Below, in pieces: positions 56,329 through 64,000 of a DNA stretch of 64,000 nt. Both the position numbers and the translations under genes were made by a program. Source of the stretch: Streptomyces sp. SAI-135 (GTDB taxonomy: Bacteria; Actinomycetota; Actinomycetes; Streptomycetales; Streptomycetaceae); assembly GCF_029893805.1 (NCBI RefSeq), contig NZ_JARXYP010000002.1, positions 4,960,001 through 5,024,000 of the forward strand, given 5' to 3'. The notes under the pieces are model-generated. The model saw only the letters and a program-made list of their open reading frames with translations, was not told the DNA's origin and made no database searches. Numbering within the stretch: position 1 is the stretch's first letter; every line of letters starts with the position of its first letter.

Positions 56329-58302
56329 CTATGCCCCCGCCCGGTCCCGTCCCCTGCGCCCCAGCAGTTCGGCGAGCCCCCGCCGGGTGGCCGCCAGCAC
56401 CACCCGGTCCGAGCTCTGCAGCACATAGGTGTCCGGCAGGTCCCAGACCAGTCCCGGTGCGTCCGTGGACTCCTCACGTGCCAGCACCCGCCAGGAACCC
56501 GCCCGAAAGGCCTGGCCCACCGTCCTGCCCTCCAGTTGCGGATGCCCGCCGACGTCCACCGCCGCGAACAGCAGCACCCGCCGCTCCACCGGGAAGGCCC
56601 CCAGGATCTGGCGTCCCATCATCGCCCCGGCGAAGGCGGGAGCCGCCAGGTGGGAGACGCTCCGGCTGCGCGTGGACGCACCCGGATGGGCCGCCCTGAG
56701 GGTGCGGTACACCGCGGTCGCGAAGTCGTCGTCGTACAGCCGCAGCACCACCCGCAGGTCCGGCCGCACGGCCCGGGCGTACAGCACCGCCTCCAGGTTC
56801 GTCGTGTCGACGCTGGTCACCGCGAGCAGTGCGTGCGCGCGGTGGATCTTGGCGGCCTCCAGGACCCCTTCCTGGGTCACGTCCCCGAGCACCACCGGCA
56901 CCCGCAGGCGCCGCGCGGTGGCCAGTCCGCGGGCCTCGGGATCGGACTCGACGCACACCACGGGGATGTTCAGCTCCCGCAGCCGGGTCAGCACCCGGGT
57001 GCCGATCTTGCCGAGGCCGAGGAGCACCACGTGTCCGCCGAGGCCCCGGGGCGGTTTGCGCAGGGAGGACGTGGTGCGGAAGGTGCCGAGGGCCTCAAGG
57101 ACCGCGGCGAGCAGCACCGGAAGGAGCAGCAGTCCGGCGAACCCGGACAGGAGTTGGAGGATCTGGCGTCCGACGGACTCGCCGATCGCGGGGTCGTCGA
57201 TCGCGAACAGGTCGAGCAGTGTGAGGTAGAAGGCGCGCAGCGGATGGATCCCGGTCACCAGCCACAGGGCGACGGCGAGTGCGACCACGCACGCCACCAT
57301 GCCGGCCAGCGACCACCGCAGCCGCCGGGAGAACAGCGAGGCGAACCAGGGCATCACACCCCGGCCGTCGGGCAGCGCGGGCCCGGCGTACGACACCTGC
57401 TCCAGCACGACGGTCGCGCGCCCGGCGCCCTCGCGTACCGCCGCCGCGTCCGGCAGCAGCGTCGGGCCCTGGTCGCCGCCGGGCCCGGAGGTGTCGGTCG
57501 GCGAGAGCAGGGCGAGCGTGGCGAGACCCGGATCGGCGCTCGCCCCGGGTCCGGCCGGCGGCCGTTCGACCGCCCGCAGCAGCAGTCCGCCGGTCTGCAG
57601 GACCTTGCTGGTGCCGGTGAGGGCGGTGGCGGCCAGGGCGGGCGCGGCGGTGTCGGCGTCGGAGAGCACGGTCGTGGAGGCGTCGAAGCCGGTCCCGTCG
57701 GCCGGGCCGCCGGTCGCCAACGCGGCGGCCTGGTCGAGGAGTTCCTCGATGTGCTGGCCCAGGCGCCGGTTGTAGAGCCGCAGCACGAGCCGCAGCCGGG
57801 GGTTGAGGCGGCGGGCGGTGAGGGCGGCGCGGATGTTGGTCTCGTCGTCGTCGTACACGAGCGCGAGCGCGTCCGCGCGTTCCACGCCCGCCTCGGCGAG
57901 CGCGCTCTCGCCGGGCTCGGCGGCCTCCATCAGCCGTATGCCGCCCGGAGGTTCGCCGGAGGCGGTGACAGGCGCGGTGGCGGTGGCGCCACCGTTGCCG
58001 GTCAGTCCGGCCGCCGCGGTGACCACCCGGTCCAGCAGCGCGGACGCGGACCGGGCCCGCACCACCACCGGTGGCCGCACGGACCGTTCGGAGGCCGGTA
58101 CGACGAGCGTGACCCGCTCGCCGTAGACCCCGGTCAGTTCGGCCGCCAGCCGGTGCGCGAGCCCGTCGTCCCCGCACACCACCATGTGCGCGGCCGTGTC
58201 GCCCGGCAGTCCGGGACCCTGGTTCGGAACGCTCCCCACGAGGGAGAAGACTGCCTCACCGGGACGGATGGTGCCACGCACGACAGGTGAGGAATCCTGC
58301 AC
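56329..58302 (-). CDS. RCK/TrkA-N potassium-channel-like protein (CASTOR/POLLUX type)
   Basis: About 657 residues: a first Rossmann RCK domain (HMVVCGDDGLAHRLAAELTGVYGERVTLVV, DALALVYDDDETNIRAALTARRLNP), two TM helices with a pore-like loop (WSLAGMVACVVALAVALWLVTG, FYLTLLDLFAIDDPAIG, ILQLLSGFAGLLLLPVLLAAVLEAL) and a second RCK (GHVVLLGLGKIGTRVLTRLRELNIPVVCVESDPEA) with TrkA-C end. The RCK-before-pore order and the missing TVGYG filter make it an unusual ion-channel-like protein. Start uncertain: GTG at 58302 used; 58281, 58239 and ATG 58185 are possible. Confidence 0.8.
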   Translation of the reverse strand: MQDSSPVVRGTIRPGEAVFSLVGSVPNQGPGLPGDTAAHMVVCGDDGLAHRLAAELTGVYGERVTLVVPASERSVRPPVVVRARSASALLDRVVTAAAGLTGNGGATATAPVTASGEPPGGIRLMEAAEPGESALAEAGVERADALALVYDDDETNIRAALTARRLNPRLRLVLRLYNRRLGQHIEELLDQAAALATGGPADGTGFDASTTVLSDADTAAPALAATALTGTSKVLQTGGLLLRAVERPPAGPGASADPGLATLALLSPTDTSGPGGDQGPTLLPDAAAVREGAGRATVVLEQVSYAGPALPDGRGVMPWFASLFSRRLRWSLAGMVACVVALAVALWLVTGIHPLRAFYLTLLDLFAIDDPAIGESVGRQILQLLSGFAGLLLLPVLLAAVLEALGTFRTTSSLRKPPRGLGGHVVLLGLGKIGTRVLTRLRELNIPVVCVESDPEARGLATARRLRVPVVLGDVTQEGVLEAAKIHRAHALLAVTSVDTTNLEAVLYARAVRPDLRVVLRLYDDDFATAVYRTLRAAHPGASTRSRSVSHLAAPAFAGAMMGRQILGAFPVERRVLLFAAVDVGGHPQLEGRTVGQAFRAGSWRVLAREESTDAPGLVWDLPDTYVLQSSDRVVLAATRRGLAELLGRRGRDRAGA

Positions 58303-58427
58303 GGCCCCTTCGAGCAGCCCTTGCCCCAAGAAATCCCCAAACCGCCGCGCACACTGAGCAATCGGACCTTCTCCGCCGTACGCACGGGGAGGGAAACCAG
58401 CACCCGACCTCCGGAGGGACCCCGGCC

Positions 58428-59453
58428 GTGGCCGTGACCAAAGCACCCCCGCCCACGCGGGACACCGGCGAGGACGTGCGCCCGGCACCGCCGGGCGCGG
58501 CCGAGCGGCGCCTGAACTCTCCTCTCGTGCTGACCTTGCTGATGCTGGGGGTGGTGCTGCTCCAGGGGCCGATCCGGGGCGCGCTGGGCGCTCCGGTGAT
58601 GCAGAGCTGGATGACGGTGTTCGTCGCCGTGCTCGTCCAGGCGCTGCCCTTCCTCGTGCTCGGGGTGCTGCTGTCGGCGGCGATCGCGGTGTTCGTGCCG
58701 CCGTCGTTCTTCGCCCGCGCCCTGCCGAAGAACCCCGCCCTCGCGGTGCCCGTGGCCGGGGCCGCGGGCGCGGTGCTGCCGGGCTGCGAGTGCGCGTCCG
58801 TGCCGGTGGCGGGGGCGCTGGTGCGGCGCGGTGTCACCCCGGCGGCGGCCCTCGCCTTCCTGCTCTCCGCCCCGGCGATCAACCCGATCGTGCTGACGGC
58901 GACCGCGGTGGCCTTCCCGCGCGATCCCGGGATGGTCGTGGCGCGGCTCGTCGCGAGCCTGCTGGTGGCGTGCGCGATGGGCTGGCTGTGGCTGCGCCTC
59001 GGCCGCACCGACCTGCTGAAACCGCCGGCCCGGCACGCCCACGAGGGGCAGGGCAGGGGCGCCGCCTTCTGGGGCTCGGTCCGGCACGACGTGACGCACG
59101 CGGGCGGCTTCCTGGTCGTGGGCGCCATGGCGGCGGCGACCCTGAAGGCCGTCGTCCCGCAGACGTGGCTGCGTACGGCGGCGGAGAACCCGGTGATCGC
59201 CGTGCTGGCGCTCGCCGCGCTCGCCGTGGTGCTGTCGATCTGCTCGGAGGCGGACGCGTTCGTGGCCGCCTCGCTCACCCAGTTCTCGCTGACGGCGCGG
59301 CTGACCTTCCTGGTCGTCGGCCCGATGATCGACCTCAAGCTGTTCGCGATGCAGACCGGCACCTTCGGCCGGGCCTTCGCCCTGCGCTTCGCCCCCGCCA
59401 CCCTCGCCCTGGCGATCGTGGTCTCGGTGCTGACCGGGTGGGTGATGCTGTGA
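58428..59453 (+). CDS. Permease, UPF0718 (YcgR-like) family
   Basis: A 341-residue membrane protein with eight helices: VFVAVLVQALPFLVLGVLLSAAIAVFVPPSFF, the family motif VLPGCECASVPVAGALVRRGVTPAAALAFLLSAPAINPIVL, and a second-half SICSEADAFVAASLTQFS. Conserved Cys/Glu in both halves suggest metal or thiol chemistry. In Bacillus the relative ycgR pairs with ycgQ under zinc control; here too the partner follows. GTG with GGAGGG 9 nt upstream. Confidence 0.86.
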   Translation: MAVTKAPPPTRDTGEDVRPAPPGAAERRLNSPLVLTLLMLGVVLLQGPIRGALGAPVMQSWMTVFVAVLVQALPFLVLGVLLSAAIAVFVPPSFFARALPKNPALAVPVAGAAGAVLPGCECASVPVAGALVRRGVTPAAALAFLLSAPAINPIVLTATAVAFPRDPGMVVARLVASLLVACAMGWLWLRLGRTDLLKPPARHAHEGQGRGAAFWGSVRHDVTHAGGFLVVGAMAAATLKAVVPQTWLRTAAENPVIAVLALAALAVVLSICSEADAFVAASLTQFSLTARLTFLVVGPMIDLKLFAMQTGTFGRAFALRFAPATLALAIVVSVLTGWVML

Positions 59454-60160
59454 ACCGGCAGGCACAGTCGGCGGTCCTGTTCGTCCTCGGCGCGGCCCTC
59501 CTGCACGCGGGCCTGACCGACCTCTACCTCCGTTACGTCAAGGCGGGCCTGCGTCCGCTGGTCCTGACGGCCGGTGTCGTCCTCATCGCGACGGCGCTGG
59601 CGACGGCCTGGTACGAGTGGCGGGCCGGACCCGGGGAGCAGGGGCACGCCCACCGTGAACCCCGGGTCTCCTGGCTCCTCGTCCTGCCCCTGTTCGCCCT
59701 GATCCTCGTCGCCCCGCCCGCCCTCGGCTCCTACAGCGCGATGCGCACGGGCACGGCCCTGCAGCAGTCGTACGGCTATGCGCGGCTCCCGCAGAGCGGG
59801 CCGCTGCGGCTCGGTCTCGCCGACTACGCGGGCCGCGCGGTCTACGAGCACGGCGAGGGCCTGGCCGGGCGGCGCATCACCATCACCGGGTTCGTCGCCC
59901 TGGACCGCTCCGGCGCGCCCTACCTGGTCCGCATGGCCCTCAACTGCTGCGCGGCGGACGCCCAGCCGGTCAAGGTCGGCCTCACCGGGCAGATCCCGCC
60001 GGTCCTCAAACCCGACGGCTGGCTCCAGGTCACCGGCACGTACACGGCGAAGCGGACCAAGGACCCGGTGAACGGCGGCCCGATCCCGTACCTGGTGGTC
60101 ACGGAGGCAGAGCCGGTCCCGACGCCGCACGATCCGTACGACGAGACCTGGAACAACTGA
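59450..60160 (+). CDS. TIGR03943 (YcgQ-like) family protein
   Basis: A 236-residue protein with N-terminal TM helices (AVLFVLGAALLHAGLTDLYLRYVKAGLRPLVLTAGVVLIATALATAWYEW, SWLLVLPLFALILVAPPAL) and an extracytoplasmic C-terminal beta domain containing RMALNCCAADAQPVKVGL, the family's Cys-Cys motif. Coupled to the permease by GTGA overlap. Likely works with it on a shared substrate, possibly a metal complex; no Zur-box was found upstream. Confidence 0.85.
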   Translation: MNRQAQSAVLFVLGAALLHAGLTDLYLRYVKAGLRPLVLTAGVVLIATALATAWYEWRAGPGEQGHAHREPRVSWLLVLPLFALILVAPPALGSYSAMRTGTALQQSYGYARLPQSGPLRLGLADYAGRAVYEHGEGLAGRRITITGFVALDRSGAPYLVRMALNCCAADAQPVKVGLTGQIPPVLKPDGWLQVTGTYTAKRTKDPVNGGPIPYLVVTEAEPVPTPHDPYDETWNN

Positions 60161-60232
60161 GGTCCGGGCGCGCGGCCGCCGCACGCCCCCCGTCCGGCCC
60201 TTGCCGATGCCGGTGCCTCCCCCTAGCCTTCG

Positions 60233-60251
60233 ATCTGACGACCCATCAGAT
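60233..60251. promoter_or_regulatory. TetR-type operator-like dyad
   Basis: ATCTGACGACCCATCAGAT: perfect 6-bp arms ATCTGA/TCAGAT around 7 nt, 19 nt before the amidohydrolase start. Resembles operators of TetR regulators of lipid or aromatic catabolism; no TetR gene is adjacent. Confidence 0.5.
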
Positions 60252-60270
60252 ACCGGCTAGGGGGCAGGCA

Positions 60271-61512
60271 ATGGCCGTCACCACCGAGAGCGGAACCGGA
60301 ACGGGACCGGGCATCAGGGAGATCCCCAAAGTCATCAGCGTGGACGATCACGTGATCGAGCCCGCACACCTCTTCGAGACCTGGCTCCCGGCGAAGTACC
60401 GCGACCGGGGGCCGAAGCCGCTCACCGCAGGCATCGGGGACCTCGCGTACGTCGGCGGGAAGTACCGGTTCACCACTGATCCTGAGGGCCAGCTCACCGA
60501 CTGGTGGGAGTACGAGGGCGAGCTCTTCCCGTACAAGCGGATCATCGCGGCCGTCGGCTTCTCGCGCGACGAGATGACCCTCGACGGGATCACCCGCGAG
60601 CAGATGCGGCGGGGCTGCTGGGATCCCAAGGCCCGCGTGGCGGACATGGAGATGAACCATGTCGAGGCCTCCCTGTGCTTCCCCACCTTCCCGCGCTTCT
60701 GCGGGCAGACCTTCGCCGAGGCCAAGGACAAGGAGGTCGGGCTCGCCTGTGTGCGCGCCTACAACGACTGGATGGTCGAGGAGTGGTGCGGGGACAGCGG
60801 GGGCCGGCTGATCCCGCTGTGCCTGATCCCGCTGTGGGACGTCGAGCTCGCGGTCGCGGAGATCCGCCGCAACGCCGAACGGGGCGTCCGGGCCGTCACC
60901 TTCAGCGAGATCCCGACCTATCTGGGGCTGCCGTCGATCCACTCCGGCTACTGGGACCCGTTCTTCGCGGTCTGCGAGGAGACCGGAACGGTGGTCAACA
61001 TGCACATCGGCAGCAGCTCGCAGATGCCGGCCGCCTCGCCCGACGCCCCGCCCGCGGTCCAGGCGTCCCTGTCCTTCAACAACGCCATGGCCTCGATGAT
61101 GGACTTCCTGTTCAGCGGGGTGCTGGTGAAGTTCCCGCGGCTCAAACTGGCGTACAGCGAGGGCCAGATGGGCTGGATCCCGTACGCGCTGGAACGTGCC
61201 GACGACGTGTGGGAGGAGCACCGGGCCTGGGGCGGGGTCAAGGACCTGATCCCGGAGCCGCCGTCGACGTACTACTACCGGCAGATCTTCTGCTGCTTCT
61301 TCCGCGACCGGCACGGCATCGAGGCCATCGAGACCGTCGGCGTGGACAACGCGACCTTCGAGACCGACTACCCGCACGTGGACTCGACCTGGCCGCACAC
61401 CAAGAAGGTGGCGTGGGAGCACGTGGCCGGGCTGTCCGAGGACGTGACCTACAAGCTGCTGCGGGGGAACGCGATCCGGATGCTGCAACTCGACCTCGAC
61501 CTCGACCGGTAG
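60271..61512 (+). CDS. Amidohydrolase-2 family metal-dependent hydrolase
   Basis: A 413-residue TIM-barrel enzyme: metal motif near the start ISVDDHVIEPAHLFETWLP (DxH), MEMNHVEASLCFPTFPRFCGQ, NMHIGSSSQMP (metal His), KLAYSEGQMGWIPYALERAD and FETDYPHVDSTWPHT (catalytic Asp). This group includes decarboxylases and hydrolases such as ACMSD-like enzymes; substrate unknown. The ATG follows AGGGGGCAGGCA. Probably regulated through the dyad upstream. Confidence 0.87.
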   Translation: MAVTTESGTGTGPGIREIPKVISVDDHVIEPAHLFETWLPAKYRDRGPKPLTAGIGDLAYVGGKYRFTTDPEGQLTDWWEYEGELFPYKRIIAAVGFSRDEMTLDGITREQMRRGCWDPKARVADMEMNHVEASLCFPTFPRFCGQTFAEAKDKEVGLACVRAYNDWMVEEWCGDSGGRLIPLCLIPLWDVELAVAEIRRNAERGVRAVTFSEIPTYLGLPSIHSGYWDPFFAVCEETGTVVNMHIGSSSQMPAASPDAPPAVQASLSFNNAMASMMDFLFSGVLVKFPRLKLAYSEGQMGWIPYALERADDVWEEHRAWGGVKDLIPEPPSTYYYRQIFCCFFRDRHGIEAIETVGVDNATFETDYPHVDSTWPHTKKVAWEHVAGLSEDVTYKLLRGNAIRMLQLDLDLDR

Positions 61513-61573
61513 AGCGGCGTCCGGGGTAATTCCTGTTCGCACACGCAGGCCTGGCCGGTCGTGGACGAAAAGA

Positions 61574-61611
61574 CCCGACCGCTGGCGACGGGGGATGCAC
61601 CAGCGGTCGGG
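61574..61611. terminator. Bidirectional terminator
   Basis: A perfect 12-bp stem CCCGACCGCTGG (61574-61585) with 61600-61611 and a 14-nt loop, between two convergent genes ending at 61512 and 61702. Confidence 0.85.
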
Positions 61612-61701
61612 CTGTGGCCAACAGTAACAAGGCCGCAGGAACTGCGGGAGCGGACTGCTCGGGTGCGGGGAGAAGTTGTGATCGGGATCACGTAATGCGC
61701 T

Positions 61702-64000
61702 TCAGTCGCACGGAGGATCGTACGAGAGCCGCGGCAGGTACTCCTCCCAGGTCTCGCGGGTCAGAACGTTCGCAGTAGTGGCGCAGACGCGGTCGATGGC
61801 GTTGTCGACGTCCAGGTCCCACAGCCGGATGGTGTCCGCCCCGCTGGAGACGCCGAGCATCCGCCGGCCGGGGCTGAAGGAGAGGAAGCTGCCGGTCCTG
61901 GCGCTGGGACTCATCGACTGTCCGATGGGGCCGGCCGCGGACGGGTCGGCCACGTCCCAGAGCCGGACCGTGTTGTCGTGGCCGCCGCTGGCCAGCGTGG
62001 CGCCGTCGCGGCTGTAGGTCAGCGACACGACCGCCTCGCTGTGCCCGGTGAGCGCCGCTCCCGTCCGCTCGGCGTGCCGGGGGTCGCTCACGTCCCACAG
62101 CCGGACCGTGTCGTCGTCGCCGCCGCTGGCCAGGGTGTGCCCGTCCGGACTGAAGACGAGCACGTTGACGGGTCCGGTGTGCCCGGTGAGCGGCTTGCGG
62201 AGCAGGGCCGGACGGGCCGGGTCCGTCACCCTCCACAGCCGGATCGTGCCGTCCGCGCTGCCGCTGGCCAGGGTCCGGCCGTCCGGGCTGAAGACGAGGC
62301 TGTCGATGTACCCCCGGTGGCCGGCGATCGGGCCGTGCGAGACCGGGTGGGCCGGGTCGGTGACGTCCCACAGCTGGAGGCTGCGGCTGTCGTAGGCGGT
62401 GGCCAGGGTGCGTCCGTCCGGGCTGAACGCCAGGGCGTCGGGGCCCATGAACCGGGAGTGCAGGACGAGCGCCGGACCGTGCGGGACGGGGTGGGCGAGG
62501 TCGGTGACGTTCCACAGCTGGACCCGGCCGGTGGTGAGCACCGCGAGCGTGCGGCCGTCGGGGGAGAACAGCACCTGGGAGAACGGGTCGCGCACCACAG
62601 GGGTGAACGGCCTGCCCAAGGCCACGGGCCGGTCCGGGTCCGTCACGTTCCACAGCCGGATCCGCCCGTCCCGCCCGGCCGTGGCGAGCACGTCGCCGTC
62701 CCGCCGGAACGCCCCGCTGCTGCCCACCAGGTCCCCCGCCGGGATCGACCACAGACGCACCTTGCTGTCGCCGCTGCCGGTCGCGAGCGTACGGCCGTCG
62801 GGGCTGAAGCCCAGCGCGTACATCTCCCCGCTGCTCCCGGCGAGGGGCTCGCCGACCTGTGAGGGGTACGCCGGGTCGCTCACGTTCCACAGGCTCGCCG
62901 TGCTGTCCGCGCTGGCGGCGGCGAGCTTGCTCCCGTCGGGGCTGAAGGCCACGGACCAGACGGGACCGGTGTGCCCGGTGAGCGGCGAGCCGATCGGCCC
63001 CGGGTCGGCGGGGTCGCGCACGTCCCACAGCCGGACGGTGTCGTCCGCGCTGCCGCTGGCCAGCTCGGTCCCGTCCGGGCTGAAGGCGACCGAGTGCACC
63101 AGACCGGTGTGTCCCTTGAGCACCCTGTCGTACGTCCGGGGGTGCCGGGGATCGCCGGTGTTCCACAGCCTCACCGTGTTGTCGTCACCGCCGGCGGCGA
63201 GCGTGTGCCCGTCGGGGCTCCACGCCACGGACCGCTCGGCGGCCCCGGCCCCGGTCAGCACGACCGGCGGCTCCTGCGTGCCGCTCGTGTTCCACAGCCG
63301 TACGGTGCGGTCCTCGCCGGCGGAGGCCAGGGTGCGTCCGTCCGGGCTGAACGCGATCAGGTAGATGGTGCCGTCGTGGCCGGTCAGGGGAGGGCCCAGC
63401 GGTTTCGGGTGACGTGGGTCGGCGAGGTCCCAGCGCCGGATCGTCCCGTCGTCGCCGGCACTGGCCAGGGTCTGGCCGTCCGGGCTGAAGACCGCGCTGC
63501 TCACCCAGCTCGTGCCGCCCACGAGGGGTTCGCCCAGGGCCTTGGGCCGGCGGCGGTCGCTGACGTCCCACAGCCGGACGGTCCGGTCGTAGCCGGCGGT
63601 GGCGAGGAGCTTTCCGTCCGGGCTGAACGAGGTCAGGTACACGGCACCGGTGTGACCGGTGAGCGGGGTGGCCAGCGGGGCGTTGACGATGGAGATCAGG
63701 CGGGTGTTGGTGCCCTCGTCGTCGGGCCGCAGACGGTGTGCGACCAGGTCGATGCGGGCGGACAGCGACGGGTCCGTGGACTGGACGCGGTCCGCCTCCG
63801 CGACGACCTGCTCGAACACGGCGTCGTTGCGCTGCTGCCAGGCGACCACCGCCGAACCGACGGCCACCAGCGCGAGGACGACCAGCGCCGCCACCGCGCC
63901 CCGGGCGATCAGGACCGAGCGCCGCCGCAGCCGGACCGAGGCGGCGAGGAACTCCACCGCGCTGCGCGTCAGATAGGTGTCCCCGGCCGACTTGGCCCAG
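61702..64000 (-). CDS. WD40-repeat protein (C-terminal part), runs off the window
   Basis: At least 766 codons, open to the right edge (WAKSAGDTYLTRSAVEFLAASVRLRRR precedes the GTG at 63957), so the real start lies beyond. A TM helix (GAVAALVVLALVAVGSAVVAW) is followed by a linker helix (NDAVFEQVVAEADRVQSTDPSLSARIDLVAHRL) and 14 WD40 repeats (SPDGxTLAxxxxDxTVRLWDV type) that fit two seven-bladed propellers. The end is NAIDRVCATTANVLTRETWEEYLPRLSYDPPC. This layout is typical of streptomycete STAND-type or kinase-linked WD40 proteins, whose N-terminal NTPase or HTH would be outside. Confidence 0.88.
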   Translation of the reverse strand, partial: WAKSAGDTYLTRSAVEFLAASVRLRRRSVLIARGAVAALVVLALVAVGSAVVAWQQRNDAVFEQVVAEADRVQSTDPSLSARIDLVAHRLRPDDEGTNTRLISIVNAPLATPLTGHTGAVYLTSFSPDGKLLATAGYDRTVRLWDVSDRRRPKALGEPLVGGTSWVSSAVFSPDGQTLASAGDDGTIRRWDLADPRHPKPLGPPLTGHDGTIYLIAFSPDGRTLASAGEDRTVRLWNTSGTQEPPVVLTGAGAAERSVAWSPDGHTLAAGGDDNTVRLWNTGDPRHPRTYDRVLKGHTGLVHSVAFSPDGTELASGSADDTVRLWDVRDPADPGPIGSPLTGHTGPVWSVAFSPDGSKLAAASADSTASLWNVSDPAYPSQVGEPLAGSSGEMYALGFSPDGRTLATGSGDSKVRLWSIPAGDLVGSSGAFRRDGDVLATAGRDGRIRLWNVTDPDRPVALGRPFTPVVRDPFSQVLFSPDGRTLAVLTTGRVQLWNVTDLAHPVPHGPALVLHSRFMGPDALAFSPDGRTLATAYDSRSLQLWDVTDPAHPVSHGPIAGHRGYIDSLVFSPDGRTLASGSADGTIRLWRVTDPARPALLRKPLTGHTGPVNVLVFSPDGHTLASGGDDDTVRLWDVSDPRHAERTGAALTGHSEAVVSLTYSRDGATLASGGHDNTVRLWDVADPSAAGPIGQSMSPSARTGSFLSFSPGRRMLGVSSGADTIRLWDLDVDNAIDRVCATTANVLTRETWEEYLPRLSYDPPCD

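Noticed and set aside
56272..58290. Plus-strand open frame of over 670 codons opposite the RCK protein
   Set aside because: Composition is that of an antisense frame (Arg/Gly/His-rich, no motifs), while the minus strand has clear domains.

Overview
The window is a 64 kb stretch of chromosome from a Streptomyces-type actinomycete. This is shown by the very high G+C with G/C-ending codons, GTG and TTG starts, and an HspR-type HAIR operator before clpB. It also carries an SsgA-like sporulation protein, XRE/DUF5753-DUF397 pairs, many ATGA/GTGA and 8-nt (ATGTCTGA-like) stop/start overlaps, and dispersed palindromes typical of the genus. The backbone is housekeeping, with a few short patches of decay or acquisition. 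No tRNA, rRNA, integrase, transposase, CRISPR array or recognisable biosynthetic cluster was seen.

Layout. 1-12,900: degenerate Rieske-like ORF, PPOX protein, clpB, YbjN protein, class I aminotransferase, a Gly/Cys-rich membrane protein, DUF2617, a membrane-fused spermidine-synthase-like protein, SRPBCC/CoxG-like protein, aldose epimerase, pyrE and fbaA. 12,900-18,300: MFS exporter, DUF3151 and the tryptophan-to-anthranilate set kynA-kynU plus a kynurenine-formamidase-like hydrolase. 18,300-25,100: two paralogous NarL/DesK-type sensor kinase-regulator modules. The first is preceded by a lipase-like protein and an acyltransferase. The two promoters share a 24-bp site, a GTGACG element and a -10 at identical spacing. 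25,100-32,700: P450, an internally deleted Uma2 protein, an ABC exporter diverging from a GbsR/MarR regulator over a symmetric four-half-site operator, an APC permease and a degenerate DAG-kinase-like protein.

32,700-39,900: purA, then a scar of two decayed genes (metallophosphatase and HupE/UreJ remnants), small secreted proteins, a GntR regulator and a class III aminotransferase. 39,900-42,450: a lower-G+C patch with a TTA-rich XRE regulator, DUF397, a large nested hairpin and a 41-residue membrane peptide. 42,450-50,900: a PBP-like membrane protein, a solo SLATT protein, ybaB-recR-DUF5063, an SsgA-like protein, a TSUP transporter and ask-asd with an internal aspartokinase beta-subunit start. 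50,900-64,000: SigE-family sigma factor with a membrane partner, SURF1, SnoaL-like protein, S9 peptidase, RCK-channel-like protein, a YcgR/YcgQ-like pair, amidohydrolase and the WD40 (14 repeats) part of a protein running off the right end.

How the parts connect. ask-asd supply the common aspartate-semialdehyde branch, kynA/kynU/kynB-like degrade tryptophan, and ybaB-recR are the usual recombination-repair pair. Several regulators sit beside plausible operators (HspR at clpB, GbsR at the ABC exporter, GntR, XRE). About ten genes have TAnnnT hexamers 6-8 nt before the start codon and no Shine-Dalgarno sequence, suggesting leaderless mRNAs.
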